DNA of 64,000 nucleotides, from assembly GCF_029960815.1 (NCBI RefSeq), contig NZ_JASBRE010000013.1, positions 1 to 64,000 on the forward strand, read 5' to 3'. Source of the stretch: Pseudomonas sp. AL03. Lineage in GTDB: Bacteria; Pseudomonadota; Gammaproteobacteria; Pseudomonadales; Pseudomonadaceae. Numbering within the stretch: position 1 is the first letter of the stretch; each line of letters opens with the position of its first letter. Positions 46,981 to 56,582 of the stretch are shown here, piece after piece. The notes beneath the pieces were generated by a model. The model ran no database searches, had not been told where the DNA came from, and saw only the letters and a program-made list of their open reading frames with translations. A program made the translations under genes and the position numbers.

Positions 46981-48345
46981 ATGTTCGGCTGTATGAATAA
47001 GCTTTCCATGCTCGCCTCGACCCTGGCGTTGCTGACGTGCAACAGTGTGCTGGCCATGGGGCCGTTCGACGTCTACGAACAAGCGTTGCGCAACGATCCG
47101 GTGTTCCTCGGCGCCATCAAAGAACGCGATGCTGGCCTTGAAAACCGCGTCATTGGCCGCGCCGGGCTGTTACCCCGGATCGGTTACAACTACAACAAGG
47201 GGCGCAACTCCTCCAAGGTCACCTCCCTCAACGAGCGCGGGCAAAACCGCACCGATGACCGCAACTACAGCAGTTACGGCTCGACCCTGACCCTGCAACA
47301 ACCGCTGCTCGACTACGAGGCTTACGCGTCGTATCGCAAAGGCGTGGCGCAGTCGCTGTTCGCCGATGAGAACTTTCGCGGCAAAAGCCAAGAGCTGCTG
47401 GTTCGGGTGCTGGAGAACTACACCAAAGCATTGTTCGCTCAGGATCAGATCGACATTGCCTTGGCCAAGAAAAAAGCTTTTGAGCAGCAGTTCCAGCAGA
47501 ACGAGCAGATGTTTCGTCAGGGCGAGGGCACGCGCACCGACATTCTTGAGGCCGAGTCGCGCTATGAGCTGGCCACCGCCGAGGAAATCGAGGCCCGCAA
47601 CGAACAGGATGCGTCCTTGCGGGAACTGGGGGCGCTGATCGGCGTGCCGGCCATCGACATCGCCGATTTGACGCCACTGGACCCGCATTTCCAGACGTTC
47701 ACCCTGCAACCGGCCAACTACGACACTTGGCACGAGATCGCGGTGGCCAACAACCCGAACCTGGCCTCCCAGCGCCAGGCGCTGGAGGTGGCGCGCTACG
47801 AGGTTGAACGCAATCGCGCCGGGCACCTGCCGAAAGTCAGCGCTTACGCCTCCGTGAGGCAGAACGAGTCGGAAAGCGGCAACACCTACAACCAGCGTTA
47901 CGACACCAACACCATCGGCATCGAAGTCAACGTGCCGCTGTATGCCGGTGGCGGGGTCTCGGCCTCGACGCGCCAGGCCAGCCGCGCGATGGAGCAGGCC
48001 GAATACGAACTGGACGGCAAGACCCGGGAAACGCTGATTGAGCTGCGTCGGCAGTTCAGCGCTTGCCTGTCGGGCGTGAGCAAACTGAGGGCCTACCAGA
48101 AAGCCCTGGCCTCCGCCGAAGCGCTGGTGGTGTCGACCCGGCAAAGCATCCTTGGCGGTGAACGCGTCAATCTCGATGCGCTGAACGCCGAACAACAACT
48201 TTTTACCACCCGCCGGGATCTGGCCCAGACACGTTATGACTACTTGATGGCCTGGACCAAGTTGCATTACTACGCCGGAACCTTGAGCGAGCAGGACCTC
48301 GCCAAGGTTGACGAGGCGTTCGGCCAAGGCCCAAGGATCCAATGA
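46981..48345 (+). CDS. aprF: Type I secretion outer-membrane protein (TolC family)
   Basis: A 454-residue outer-membrane channel. Signal peptide MLASTLALLTCNSVLA, then FDVYEQALRNDPVFLGAIKERDAGLENRVIGRAGLLPRIGYNYNKG, which is standard for TolC-type tunnels; two repeats of the OEP fold follow. An in-frame ATG at 46993 is a possible alternative start. It completes the AprDEF exporter and is followed directly by a REP pair. Confidence 0.93.
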   Translation: MFGCMNKLSMLASTLALLTCNSVLAMGPFDVYEQALRNDPVFLGAIKERDAGLENRVIGRAGLLPRIGYNYNKGRNSSKVTSLNERGQNRTDDRNYSSYGSTLTLQQPLLDYEAYASYRKGVAQSLFADENFRGKSQELLVRVLENYTKALFAQDQIDIALAKKKAFEQQFQQNEQMFRQGEGTRTDILEAESRYELATAEEIEARNEQDASLRELGALIGVPAIDIADLTPLDPHFQTFTLQPANYDTWHEIAVANNPNLASQRQALEVARYEVERNRAGHLPKVSAYASVRQNESESGNTYNQRYDTNTIGIEVNVPLYAGGGVSASTRQASRAMEQAEYELDGKTRETLIELRRQFSACLSGVSKLRAYQKALASAEALVVSTRQSILGGERVNLDALNAEQQLFTTRRDLAQTRYDYLMAWTKLHYYAGTLSEQDLAKVDEAFGQGPRIQ

Positions 48346-48350
48346 TGAAC

Positions 48351-48476
48351 TTGTAGCAGCTGGCGAAGCCTGCGTTCGGCTGCGAAGCAGTCGTAAAACC
48401 TGACAACGTGGTTTGTCAGACAGACCGAATGGCGACTGCTCCGCAGCCGAACGCAGGCTTCGCCAGCTGCTACAGG
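48351..48476. repeat. Inverted REP pair between aprF and the first autotransporter
   Basis: REP units at 48351-48395 and 48431-48476 in opposite orientation, sharing TAGCAGCTGGCGAAGCCTGC with the other copies in this window. Between them, CTGACAA / TTGTCAG can extend the hairpin. Placed six bases after the aprF stop. Confidence 0.88.
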
Positions 48477-48540
48477 GAGATGTGTTGCTGCCCCTAATGG
48501 GGGAACCAGCATTCTAAAAACGCCAAAAAAGCGAGAAGTC

Positions 48541-51504
48541 ATGAACACGGACGTACAGATCAAGCCGAGTTCGGTCGGCACGTTACTGCTCTGGATTTCA
48601 TTAGCGCCAGGTTCGGCCCAAGCGCTTTATCAGGAAACCGGCACCCTCGGCGATGCCGCCAGTTGGCGCACCGCAGAATTTCAGCGCGACTGGGGCCTTG
48701 CCCGCATGCAGGCCGATCAAGCCTATGCCGCCGGCATCACGGGCAAAGGCGTGAAAATCGGCGAGCTTGATTCAGGCTTCGATGCTTCCCATCCAGAATT
48801 CGCTACCGACCGTTACCACGCGGTGCTGGCCAGCGGCAGTTACGTCGATGGTTCGTCGTTCAACGTCGACGGCACGCTCAACCCCAACAACGATTCCCAC
48901 GGCACGCATGTCGCCGGCACCATCGGTGCCTCGCGCGACGGCATTGGTATGCACGGCGTGGCCTACAACGCGCAGGTCTACGTCGGTAACACCAACAAGA
49001 ACGACAGCTTCCTGTTCGGCCCCAATCCTGATCCACGCTACTTCAAAGCGGTCTATAACGCGTTGGCGGATGCCGGTGTGCGAGCGATCAACAACAGCTG
49101 GGGCAGCCAACCACCGGATGTCAGCTATCGGACCCTCGACGATCTGCATGCGGCCTATGCCCAGCACTGGAACAAAGGTACCTGGCTCGACGAGGCAGCC
49201 GACGTTTCCCGACGCGGCGTGATCAACGTGTTCAGCGCCGGTAACAGCGGTTACCCCAACGCCAGCGTGCGTTCAGCCTTGCCCTATTTTGAGCCGGACC
49301 TGGAAGGCCACTGGCTGGCGGTGTCAGGGCTGGATCAAAGCAATCAGCAGAAGTACAACCAGTGCGGGATCGCCAAGTATTGGTGCATCACCACCCCCGG
49401 CGCGAAAATCGACAGCACCGTTCCCGGCGCAGGCTATGCGATCAAGTCCGGCACCTCCATGTCCGCGCCACATGCCACCGGTGCCTTGGCGCTGGTGATG
49501 GAACGCTATCCGTACATGAGCAACCAGCAAGCGCTGGAAACCCTGCTGACCACCGCTACCCAACTCGACGGTTCGATCACCGAGGCGCCGAATACCCGCG
49601 TCGGTTGGGGTGTGGCCAACCTTGATCGGGCGATGCGCGGGCCGGGGCAATTACTCGGGCGTTTCGACGCCAATCTGGGGGCAGGGCAGAGCGATGTCTG
49701 GAGCAATGACCTCTCGGACAAAGCGCTGATCCAGCGTCAGAGCGAAGACGCGGCGGAGCACAGTGCCTGGCAACAGACACTGAAGACCAAGGGTTGGGAG
49801 AATGGTGTGCCGGTCGGTGCCAGCCAGCAGGATCAGACCGACTATGCGGTGGGCATGGCACGCAATCTCGCCGCCACCACTCGGGTCTACGAAGGCAGCC
49901 TGATCAAGTCCGGTGCCGGACGCCTGATGCTGACCGGCGACAATACCTGGCGCGGGCCGACCACGGTGAATGGCGGTCTGCTGTCGGTCAACGGTTCGTT
50001 GGCATCGAAGGTGACCGTCAATGACAGCGCCACGCTGGGTGGTTCGGGACGCGTCGGCGCACTGACCGCCAACCGCGGCGCTACGGTTGCGCCCGGCAAT
50101 TCCATTGGCACCTTGCAGGTCAGCGGCGATGTCACCTTTGCGCCGGGTTCGACCTACGCAGTGGAGCTATCGCCGACCGAGAGTGACCGGATCATCGCGG
50201 GCGGCCCGGCCACGGTCGGCGGCGCGACCGTCAGCCTGTCACTGGAAAACAGCCCGACCTTGCTCAGCGCTCAACACGTGCAAAGTCTGCTCGGTCATCA
50301 GTACAACATCCTGCAAGCGGCCGGCGGCATTCAAGGTCAGTTCGGCGCCGTGCTGCCCAACTATCTGTTCATCGGTGGCAGCCTTGATTACGCCGCCACC
50401 GGCATTCAACTGAGTGTCGAACGCAACGACACGACCTTCGCCAGCGTCGGCCAAACGCCGAACCAGCGCTCCGTTGCCTCCGCCGTGGAAGGGCTTGGGG
50501 CGGGTAATCCGGTTTACGAAAGCCTGCTGCTGTCGCCCACCGCAACGTCCGCCCAACAGGCGTTTCAGCAGTTGTCGGGGGAAATCTATCCGGCGCTAGG
50601 GTCGGTACTGATCAACGACAGTCGTTACCTGCGTGATGCCGTCGGTGAGCGACTGGTTGACGCCCGAGGTGCTCAAAGCAATGGCTGGATCAAGGCACTG
50701 GGCGCTTGGGGCAAGACCGATGACCGCCATGACACCGCCGGTTACACCACGTCGATTGGCGGCTTGCTCGCCGGTGTCGACGGGTCGCTCGATGAGCAAA
50801 CCCGGATCGGTCTGGTCACCGGTTATAGCGACAGTTCGGTGAGCATGGGCTCCGGCACGCATTCATCGGCCAAGGTCGACAGCTATCACCTGGGCGCTTA
50901 TGCCGGCCGCGAGTCAGGTGCCTGGCGCCTGAGTGCCGGCGGTGCCTACAGCTGGCATCGCGCCGACGTCAAACGCGACCTGCAATACGGCGACGTCAGC
51001 GCCAAACAGAAAGCCAAGGTCGATGCCGGGACCACCCAAGTGTTCGGTGAAGCGGCGTATCGCCTGAACCTGCAACCTCTGGCGCTCGAGCCTTTCGCGA
51101 ACCTGGCTTACGTGCACCTCAACACCGAAGGTTTCACCGAGAAAGGTGACGCCGCCGCACTGAAAAGCAGTGGCGACCCGCGTGACGCAGTGCTCAGCAC
51201 GTTGGGCGTGCGCGCGTTGAAAACCGTGAACCTGTCCGGCCAGCAACGACTGGACCTGAGCGGCAGCCTCGGCTGGCAGCACAACCTGAGCAACACCGAC
51301 TCCGAGGAACATCTGGCGTTTGCCAGCGGCAGCACAGCGTTTTCCGTAGAAAGTTCGCCCATGGTGCGTGATGCGGCGCTGGTGGGCGCCCATGCCAGCC
51401 TGGCCCTGAGCCGGGACATTCGCTTGAACCTCGATTACACCGGGCAACTGGCCAGCCGCGAGAAGAGCCATGGCGTCGGGCTCAGCCTCAATTGGCAGTT
51501 TTAA
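48541..51504 (+). CDS. prtA: Autotransporter subtilisin-like serine protease, copy 1
   Basis: A 987-residue type Va secreted S8 protease (PspA/PrtA type). Signal region residues 1-28, then catalytic Asp in [14 protein letters not shown], His in [13 protein letters not shown], Ser in [16 protein letters not shown] passenger-associated repeat region follows ([22 protein letters not shown]...[15 protein letters not shown], about 455-530). The final 280 or so residues form the beta-barrel, ending VGLSLNWQF with the C-terminal Phe recognised by BAM. The ATG at 48541 is used. It shares strong similarity with the next gene in the repeat and barrel regions, pointing to duplication. Confidence 0.92.
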   Translation: MNTDVQIKPSSVGTLLLWISLAPGSAQALYQETGTLGDAASWRTAEFQRDWGLARMQADQAYAAGITGKGVKIGELDSGFDASHPEFATDRYHAVLASGSYVDGSSFNVDGTLNPNNDSHGTHVAGTIGASRDGIGMHGVAYNAQVYVGNTNKNDSFLFGPNPDPRYFKAVYNALADAGVRAINNSWGSQPPDVSYRTLDDLHAAYAQHWNKGTWLDEAADVSRRGVINVFSAGNSGYPNASVRSALPYFEPDLEGHWLAVSGLDQSNQQKYNQCGIAKYWCITTPGAKIDSTVPGAGYAIKSGTSMSAPHATGALALVMERYPYMSNQQALETLLTTATQLDGSITEAPNTRVGWGVANLDRAMRGPGQLLGRFDANLGAGQSDVWSNDLSDKALIQRQSEDAAEHSAWQQTLKTKGWENGVPVGASQQDQTDYAVGMARNLAATTRVYEGSLIKSGAGRLMLTGDNTWRGPTTVNGGLLSVNGSLASKVTVNDSATLGGSGRVGALTANRGATVAPGNSIGTLQVSGDVTFAPGSTYAVELSPTESDRIIAGGPATVGGATVSLSLENSPTLLSAQHVQSLLGHQYNILQAAGGIQGQFGAVLPNYLFIGGSLDYAATGIQLSVERNDTTFASVGQTPNQRSVASAVEGLGAGNPVYESLLLSPTATSAQQAFQQLSGEIYPALGSVLINDSRYLRDAVGERLVDARGAQSNGWIKALGAWGKTDDRHDTAGYTTSIGGLLAGVDGSLDEQTRIGLVTGYSDSSVSMGSGTHSSAKVDSYHLGAYAGRESGAWRLSAGGAYSWHRADVKRDLQYGDVSAKQKAKVDAGTTQVFGEAAYRLNLQPLALEPFANLAYVHLNTEGFTEKGDAAALKSSGDPRDAVLSTLGVRALKTVNLSGQQRLDLSGSLGWQHNLSNTDSEEHLAFASGSTAFSVESSPMVRDAALVGAHASLALSRDIRLNLDYTGQLASREKSHGVGLSLNWQF

Positions 51505-51513
51505 CGCGAACCC

Positions 51514-51650
51514 TTTAGCAGCTGGCGCAGCCTGCGTTCGGCTGCGCAGCAGTCGCAAGATCAGACTCTGCGGTCCGTCAGTTACACCGTGCATTCAGGG
51601 TTTACGACTGCTGCGCAGCCGAACGCAGGCTTCGCCAGCTGCTACAGGGA
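51514..51650. repeat. Inverted REP pair between the two autotransporter genes
   Basis: REP units at 51514-51556 and 51604-51650 in opposite orientation, with a CAGCAGTC variant of the family's loop (GCTGCGCAGCAG). Sits immediately after the prtA stop. Confidence 0.88.
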
Positions 51651-51726
51651 TCGTGCTTCACAAATATAAAAACAGGTGCTTTCAAGGCCCAGGAATTTTG
51701 GCAACACAACTAAGGACGGTAGCTGG

Positions 51727-54700
51727 ATGAATAACAAGTACAACAACCTTGCCTTTCTCTGCGCATTGGCCACCCTCGGTACCGCGCAAGCGGCGCCCTA
51801 CGTGGAAAACGGCAGAGCGGGTGATCCCAACAGTTGGCGCAGCGCTGAATTCAATGCCGATTGGGGACTGGGAGCGGTCAACGCACAAGAGGCCTACGCC
51901 GCCGGTTACACCGGTAAAGGCGTGAAACTGGGGATCTTCGACCAACCGGTCTACGCCGCGCATCCGGAGTTTTCCGGTCCCAACAAAGTGATCACTCTGG
52001 TCACCAGCGGCATCCGCGAATACACCGACCCGTACATCCCGGTCAAAGCGGGAGACGCTTTTCGCTACGACGGTTCGCCCTCGATCGGTTCCGACGGCAA
52101 GCTCGGTGCCCACGGTACCCACGTTGGAGGGATCGCTGCCGGCACTCGAGATGGCGGCCCGATGCATGGCGTGGCGTTTGGCTCGCAGATCATCAGTGCG
52201 GACAACGGAGATCCGGGCCCAGAGGACGGCATTATTCGCGGCAACGACGGAGCGGTTTACAAGGCCGGTTGGGATGCCTTGATCGCCAGCGGCGCGCGGA
52301 TCATCAACAACAGTTGGGGCATCGGCATCACCGATCGCTTCGACCTCGGCGGACGCAACCCCGCATACCCGCATTTCACCGTGCAAGACGCGCAATTGCA
52401 GTTCAACGAGATCCGTCCGTTGCTCGGGACCAAACCGGGCGGAGCCTACGACGGCGCCATCGCGGCGGCTCGCAGCGGTATCGTGACGATCTTCGCGGCC
52501 GGCAACGACTACAACCTCAACAACCCGGACGCCATCGCGGGCCTGGGTTATTTCGTCCCGGACATCGCGCCGAACTGGGTCACCGTGGCGGCCTTGCAAA
52601 AGAACCCGGACCTCAACAGCCCGGACCTCTACAACATCAGCACCTTCTCTTCACGCTGCGGCTATACCGCAAGCTTTTGCGTGTCTGCACCGGGCAGCAA
52701 GATCTACAGCTCGATCATCAGCGGTACCAACGCCGGCAACCTGACCACCGGCTACGCCAACTACAACGGCACCTCGATGGCGGCGCCGCATGTCGCCGGT
52801 TCCATGGCAGTGCTGATGGAGCGCTTCCCGTACATGACCGGCGCCCAGGTCGCCAGCGTGTTGCGCACCACAGCCACCGACCTCGGTGCGTCGGGTGTCG
52901 ATTCGCTGTATGGCTGGGGCATGATCAACCTGCGCAAAGGCATCGATGGCCCGGCGATGTTCGTCACCGAGCAGGACATTCCCGAAGAATTTCGCATTCA
53001 GGGGGCCTACGGTTCGAGTCAGTTTGTCGCGGATTTGCCAGGCATCGGCGCGATCATCGACGCGGGTAAACCGACCGAACGCGTCTGCAATGACGTGCAC
53101 TGCGGCCTCGACACGTGGCGCAACGACATTTCCGGGCACGGCGGTTTGACCAAGCAAGGCATCGGCACGTTGGTCATGACTGGCGCCAACACCTACACCG
53201 GCCCGACGCGGGTCAATCAGGGCCGCCTGGCCATCAACGGTTCGCTCGCATCAGCCGTCACGGTCAATGACAGCGGCATCCTCGGGGGTAACGGTCGCAT
53301 CAGTGCGCTGACCGCCAAAAGCGGCGGCACCGTGGCGCCGGGCAATTCCATCGGCACCTTGCAGGTGGCGGGCGACGTAACCTTCGAGCGCGGGTCGACC
53401 TATGCCGTGGAATTGTCGCCCACCCGCAGCGACCAGATCGTGGCGGGCGGTAAAGCCGTGATCGACGGCGCTACCGTCAGCCTGTCCCTGGAAAACAGCC
53501 CGACCTTGCTGACCACCGGCGAAGTGAAATCCCTGCTCGGCAATCAATACAACATTCTGCAAGCGGCCGGCGGGATCGAAGGGCGTTTCGGCGCGGTGCT
53601 ACCGGATTACCTGTTCATCGGAGGCACACTCGACTACTCGGCCAATGGCATCCAACTGGCGGTAGAGCGCAACGCAGCGTCCTTCACCAGCGTCGGCCAA
53701 ACTCCGAATCAACGCGCCGTCGCCGCGGCCGCCGAGCAATTGGGCGCCGGCAATTCACTCTATGAAACCTTGCTGTTGTCGCCGACCGCGGCGGTCGCTC
53801 AGCAAGCCTTCCAGCAGCTCTCCGGTGAGATTCACCCGGCGATCGGCACACTGCTGATCAACGACAGCCGCCACCTGCGCGATGCCGTCGGCGAACGCCT
53901 GCGCGAGCGTGATCTGTTCAATGCTGCGGCACCGACGGATGACCGTAGCAACGCCTGGGTCAAAGTCCTCGGCGCCTGGGGCAAGAGCGATGGCGGGCAT
54001 GACAACGCCAGTTCCAACAGCTCCATTGGCGGCTTGCTGGCCGGTGTCGACGGTCTGATCACTGAAGATACGCGGCTGGGTTTCGTGACCGGTTACAGCG
54101 ACAGTTCGTTGAGCATGGGCGATGGCACGCATTCGTCAGCCTCCGTCGACAGCTACCACTTGGGCGCCTATCTGGGCCATGAAATCGATGCGCTTCGTCT
54201 GAGCGTCGGCGGCGCCTACAGCTGGCATCGCATCGACGTGAAGCGTGATCTGCAATTCGGCGACGTCAGCGGCAAACAGAAATCCAAACGCGACGCGACA
54301 ACCGCACAACTGTTTACCGAAGCGGCGTATCGCCTGGACCTGCAACCGCTGGCACTGGAGCCGTTCGCCAATCTGGCTTACGTGCACCTCAACAGTGACA
54401 GCTTCACCGAGAAAGGTGATGCCGCAGCGCTCAAGGGTGGCGAAGACAACCGCGACGCCGTGCTCTCGACCCTCGGGATTCGGGCGAGCAAAGCGATTGC
54501 CCTGTCGGACAAACAGCAGCTGGAACTGTCCGGCACCCTGGGCTGGCAGCACAACCTGAGCAACACCCGTTCCGAAGATCACCTGGCCTTCGCCAACGGC
54601 AACACCGGGTTCAGCGTGCAGAGCGTTTCCATGGATCGCAACGCCGCCGTTGTGGGTGCGCGGGCCGGTCTGGCGGTAGCGCAGGATGTGCGGGTGAGCC

Positions 54701-54774
54701 TGGATTACAACGGACTGCTGGGCTCCCACGAGAAAGACCATGGTGTGGGTCTGACGCTCGACTGGCAGTTTTGA
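51727..54774 (+). CDS. prtB: Autotransporter subtilisin-like serine protease, copy 2
   Basis: A 1015-residue paralogue of the previous protein (PspB/PrtB type). Signal peptide NLAFLCALATLGTAQAAP; catalytic Asp in LGIFDQPVYAAHPEF, His in GAHGTHVGGIAAG, Ser in GTSMAAPHVAGSMAVL. The passenger domain differs more from copy 1 than do the repeat and barrel parts; the ending VGLTLDWQF is nearly the same. The ATG at 51727 directly precedes the signal; 17 in-frame codons upstream are unsupported. Likely substrates are extracellular or cell-surface proteins. Confidence 0.92.
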   Translation: MNNKYNNLAFLCALATLGTAQAAPYVENGRAGDPNSWRSAEFNADWGLGAVNAQEAYAAGYTGKGVKLGIFDQPVYAAHPEFSGPNKVITLVTSGIREYTDPYIPVKAGDAFRYDGSPSIGSDGKLGAHGTHVGGIAAGTRDGGPMHGVAFGSQIISADNGDPGPEDGIIRGNDGAVYKAGWDALIASGARIINNSWGIGITDRFDLGGRNPAYPHFTVQDAQLQFNEIRPLLGTKPGGAYDGAIAAARSGIVTIFAAGNDYNLNNPDAIAGLGYFVPDIAPNWVTVAALQKNPDLNSPDLYNISTFSSRCGYTASFCVSAPGSKIYSSIISGTNAGNLTTGYANYNGTSMAAPHVAGSMAVLMERFPYMTGAQVASVLRTTATDLGASGVDSLYGWGMINLRKGIDGPAMFVTEQDIPEEFRIQGAYGSSQFVADLPGIGAIIDAGKPTERVCNDVHCGLDTWRNDISGHGGLTKQGIGTLVMTGANTYTGPTRVNQGRLAINGSLASAVTVNDSGILGGNGRISALTAKSGGTVAPGNSIGTLQVAGDVTFERGSTYAVELSPTRSDQIVAGGKAVIDGATVSLSLENSPTLLTTGEVKSLLGNQYNILQAAGGIEGRFGAVLPDYLFIGGTLDYSANGIQLAVERNAASFTSVGQTPNQRAVAAAAEQLGAGNSLYETLLLSPTAAVAQQAFQQLSGEIHPAIGTLLINDSRHLRDAVGERLRERDLFNAAAPTDDRSNAWVKVLGAWGKSDGGHDNASSNSSIGGLLAGVDGLITEDTRLGFVTGYSDSSLSMGDGTHSSASVDSYHLGAYLGHEIDALRLSVGGAYSWHRIDVKRDLQFGDVSGKQKSKRDATTAQLFTEAAYRLDLQPLALEPFANLAYVHLNSDSFTEKGDAAALKGGEDNRDAVLSTLGIRASKAIALSDKQQLELSGTLGWQHNLSNTRSEDHLAFANGNTGFSVQSVSMDRNAAVVGARAGLAVAQDVRVSLDYNGLLGSHEKDHGVGLTLDWQF

Positions 54775-54797
54775 TTTAACGCAAAGGAAGCAAGCAT

Positions 54798-56486
54798 ATG
54801 GGACTTTTTGACTACAAAAATGCCGACGGCAAGGCGCTGTACTCCGATGCCATCGCGCTGACGCTGTATGCGTACACGCCAACGGGGCAGCCGCTGCCGG
54901 CGACCGGATGGGCGCCGATTGGCGCTACGCAGTTGGGTTATCAGGGCAAGGTCGGCGCTCTGGGCACCTTTTATGGCGAGAAGGATGGCTTCACCAGCGC
55001 CGAAGCCGAAGTACTCGGCAAGTACGACGCCGCGGGCAAGCTGATCGGTATCGGTATTGCCTTGCGTGGGACCGGCGGCCTGGGTTACAGCGACACCTTC
55101 GGCGACATGAAAAACAACCTGCTGGCTGCTGTCGGCCCGGTGGATTACGCGACGAATTACGCGAAAAACGCCTTCGACAGTTTGCTCAAGGACGTCGCTG
55201 CGTTTGCGATCGCCCATCACCTGAGCGCCAGAGACGTAATGGTCAGTGGTCATAGCCTGGGCGGGCTGGGGGTCAACAGCCTCGCGCAATTGAGCGGCAG
55301 CCACTGGGGCGGCTTCTTCAAGGACGCCAACTACATCGCCTTCGCCTCACCGACCCAGAGCGCCACCGGCAGCAATGTGTTGAACATCGGCTACGAGAAC
55401 GACCCGGTGTTTCGGGCACTCGACGGCACCACGTTCAGCAGCGGTTCCCTGGGCAAACACGATGGTCATCAGGACTCGGCGACCAACAACATCGTCAACT
55501 TCAATGACCAGTACGCGTCCACCTCGCAGAACCTGGTGCCGTTCAGCATCCTCAACCCGTTGAACTGGTCGGCTCACGGCTCGCTGGGTTATGCCGAGGG
55601 GTTGAACCGGGTGATCGACTCGCGTTTCTACGACCTCACCGACAAGGACTCGACGCTGATCGTTTCCAACCTGGCGGAATCGTCCCGGGGCAAAACCTGG
55701 GTCGAAGACCTTGGTCGCAGCGGCGAACCTCACACCGGCAGCACCTTCATCATCGGCACCGACAGCAACGATCTGCTCAAGGGCAGTACCGGTAATGACT
55801 TCATCGAAGGCCGCGACGGCAACGACCGGTTCCGCGATGACGGCGGCTTCAACATCCTGCTGGGCGGCAAGGGCAGCAACACCTTCGAATTGCAGAAGCC
55901 GTTGCAGAACTTCAGCTTTGCCAATGACGGCGACGGCACGCTGTACGTGCGTGATGCCTATGGCGGCATCAGCATGACCCGCGACATCGGCGCGCTGGTC
56001 AGTAAAGAGTCGGGTTCATGGTGGGGGAGCAAGGAGGTGACTTACAGCGTCATCGCCAACGGTTTGCTCAACGGCAGTGAACTGACTCAGTACAACCACT
56101 CGCTCAACGGTGACGCCTACGGCAACACCCTGGCCGCCAGCGTCGACGGCGACTGGTTGTTCGGCAATGCCGGCGATGACCTGCTGCGCAGCGACAAAAG
56201 CCAGGTGACGTTTGTCGGTGGCGCGGGCAATGACGTGATGCAGGCCTCGGGTGGCAACAACACGTTCCTGTTCAGCGGCGCCTTTGGTTTCGACGCGATC
56301 AATGGCTACCAGGGCGGCGACAAACTGCTGTTCATGGGCGTTCAGGGCGCGGGGCAGGGGTATGACTACCAGCAACACGCTTCGCAGTCGGGCCATGACA
56401 CGGTGCTGAAGGTTGGCGACTTTGCCGTGACCCTGGTGGGGGTGGGACTGGATACCCTGTCGGCTTCAGGCATTACGTTTGCCTAA
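54798..56486 (+). CDS. lipA/pueB-like: Type I-secreted lipase / polyurethanase-like, copy 1 (562 aa)
   Basis: A family I.3 lipase. The catalytic serine lies in VSGHSLGGLGVNSL; the N-terminus (MGLFDYKNADGKALYSDAIALTLYAY) has no Sec signal, and RTX-like repeats occur at about 325-350 (GNDFIEGRDGNDRFRDD). The C-terminus ends in the hydrophobic, Asp-containing type I signal (LDTLSASGITFA). Length matches the PueB type of polyester-polyurethane-degrading lipases. The ATG has an AAGGAAG site and follows prtB by 23 bp. Exported most probably by AprDEF. Confidence 0.9.
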   Translation: MGLFDYKNADGKALYSDAIALTLYAYTPTGQPLPATGWAPIGATQLGYQGKVGALGTFYGEKDGFTSAEAEVLGKYDAAGKLIGIGIALRGTGGLGYSDTFGDMKNNLLAAVGPVDYATNYAKNAFDSLLKDVAAFAIAHHLSARDVMVSGHSLGGLGVNSLAQLSGSHWGGFFKDANYIAFASPTQSATGSNVLNIGYENDPVFRALDGTTFSSGSLGKHDGHQDSATNNIVNFNDQYASTSQNLVPFSILNPLNWSAHGSLGYAEGLNRVIDSRFYDLTDKDSTLIVSNLAESSRGKTWVEDLGRSGEPHTGSTFIIGTDSNDLLKGSTGNDFIEGRDGNDRFRDDGGFNILLGGKGSNTFELQKPLQNFSFANDGDGTLYVRDAYGGISMTRDIGALVSKESGSWWGSKEVTYSVIANGLLNGSELTQYNHSLNGDAYGNTLAASVDGDWLFGNAGDDLLRSDKSQVTFVGGAGNDVMQASGGNNTFLFSGAFGFDAINGYQGGDKLLFMGVQGAGQGYDYQQHASQSGHDTVLKVGDFAVTLVGVGLDTLSASGITFA

Positions 56487-56582
56487 AGGCTGCATGCACT
56501 AGATGCTCCGGGGCGCCTTGTGATTGAGGCGTCCTGGTTGTGAGCTATCTCTGACAATTCCAACAAAAAGAGAGGCAATACC

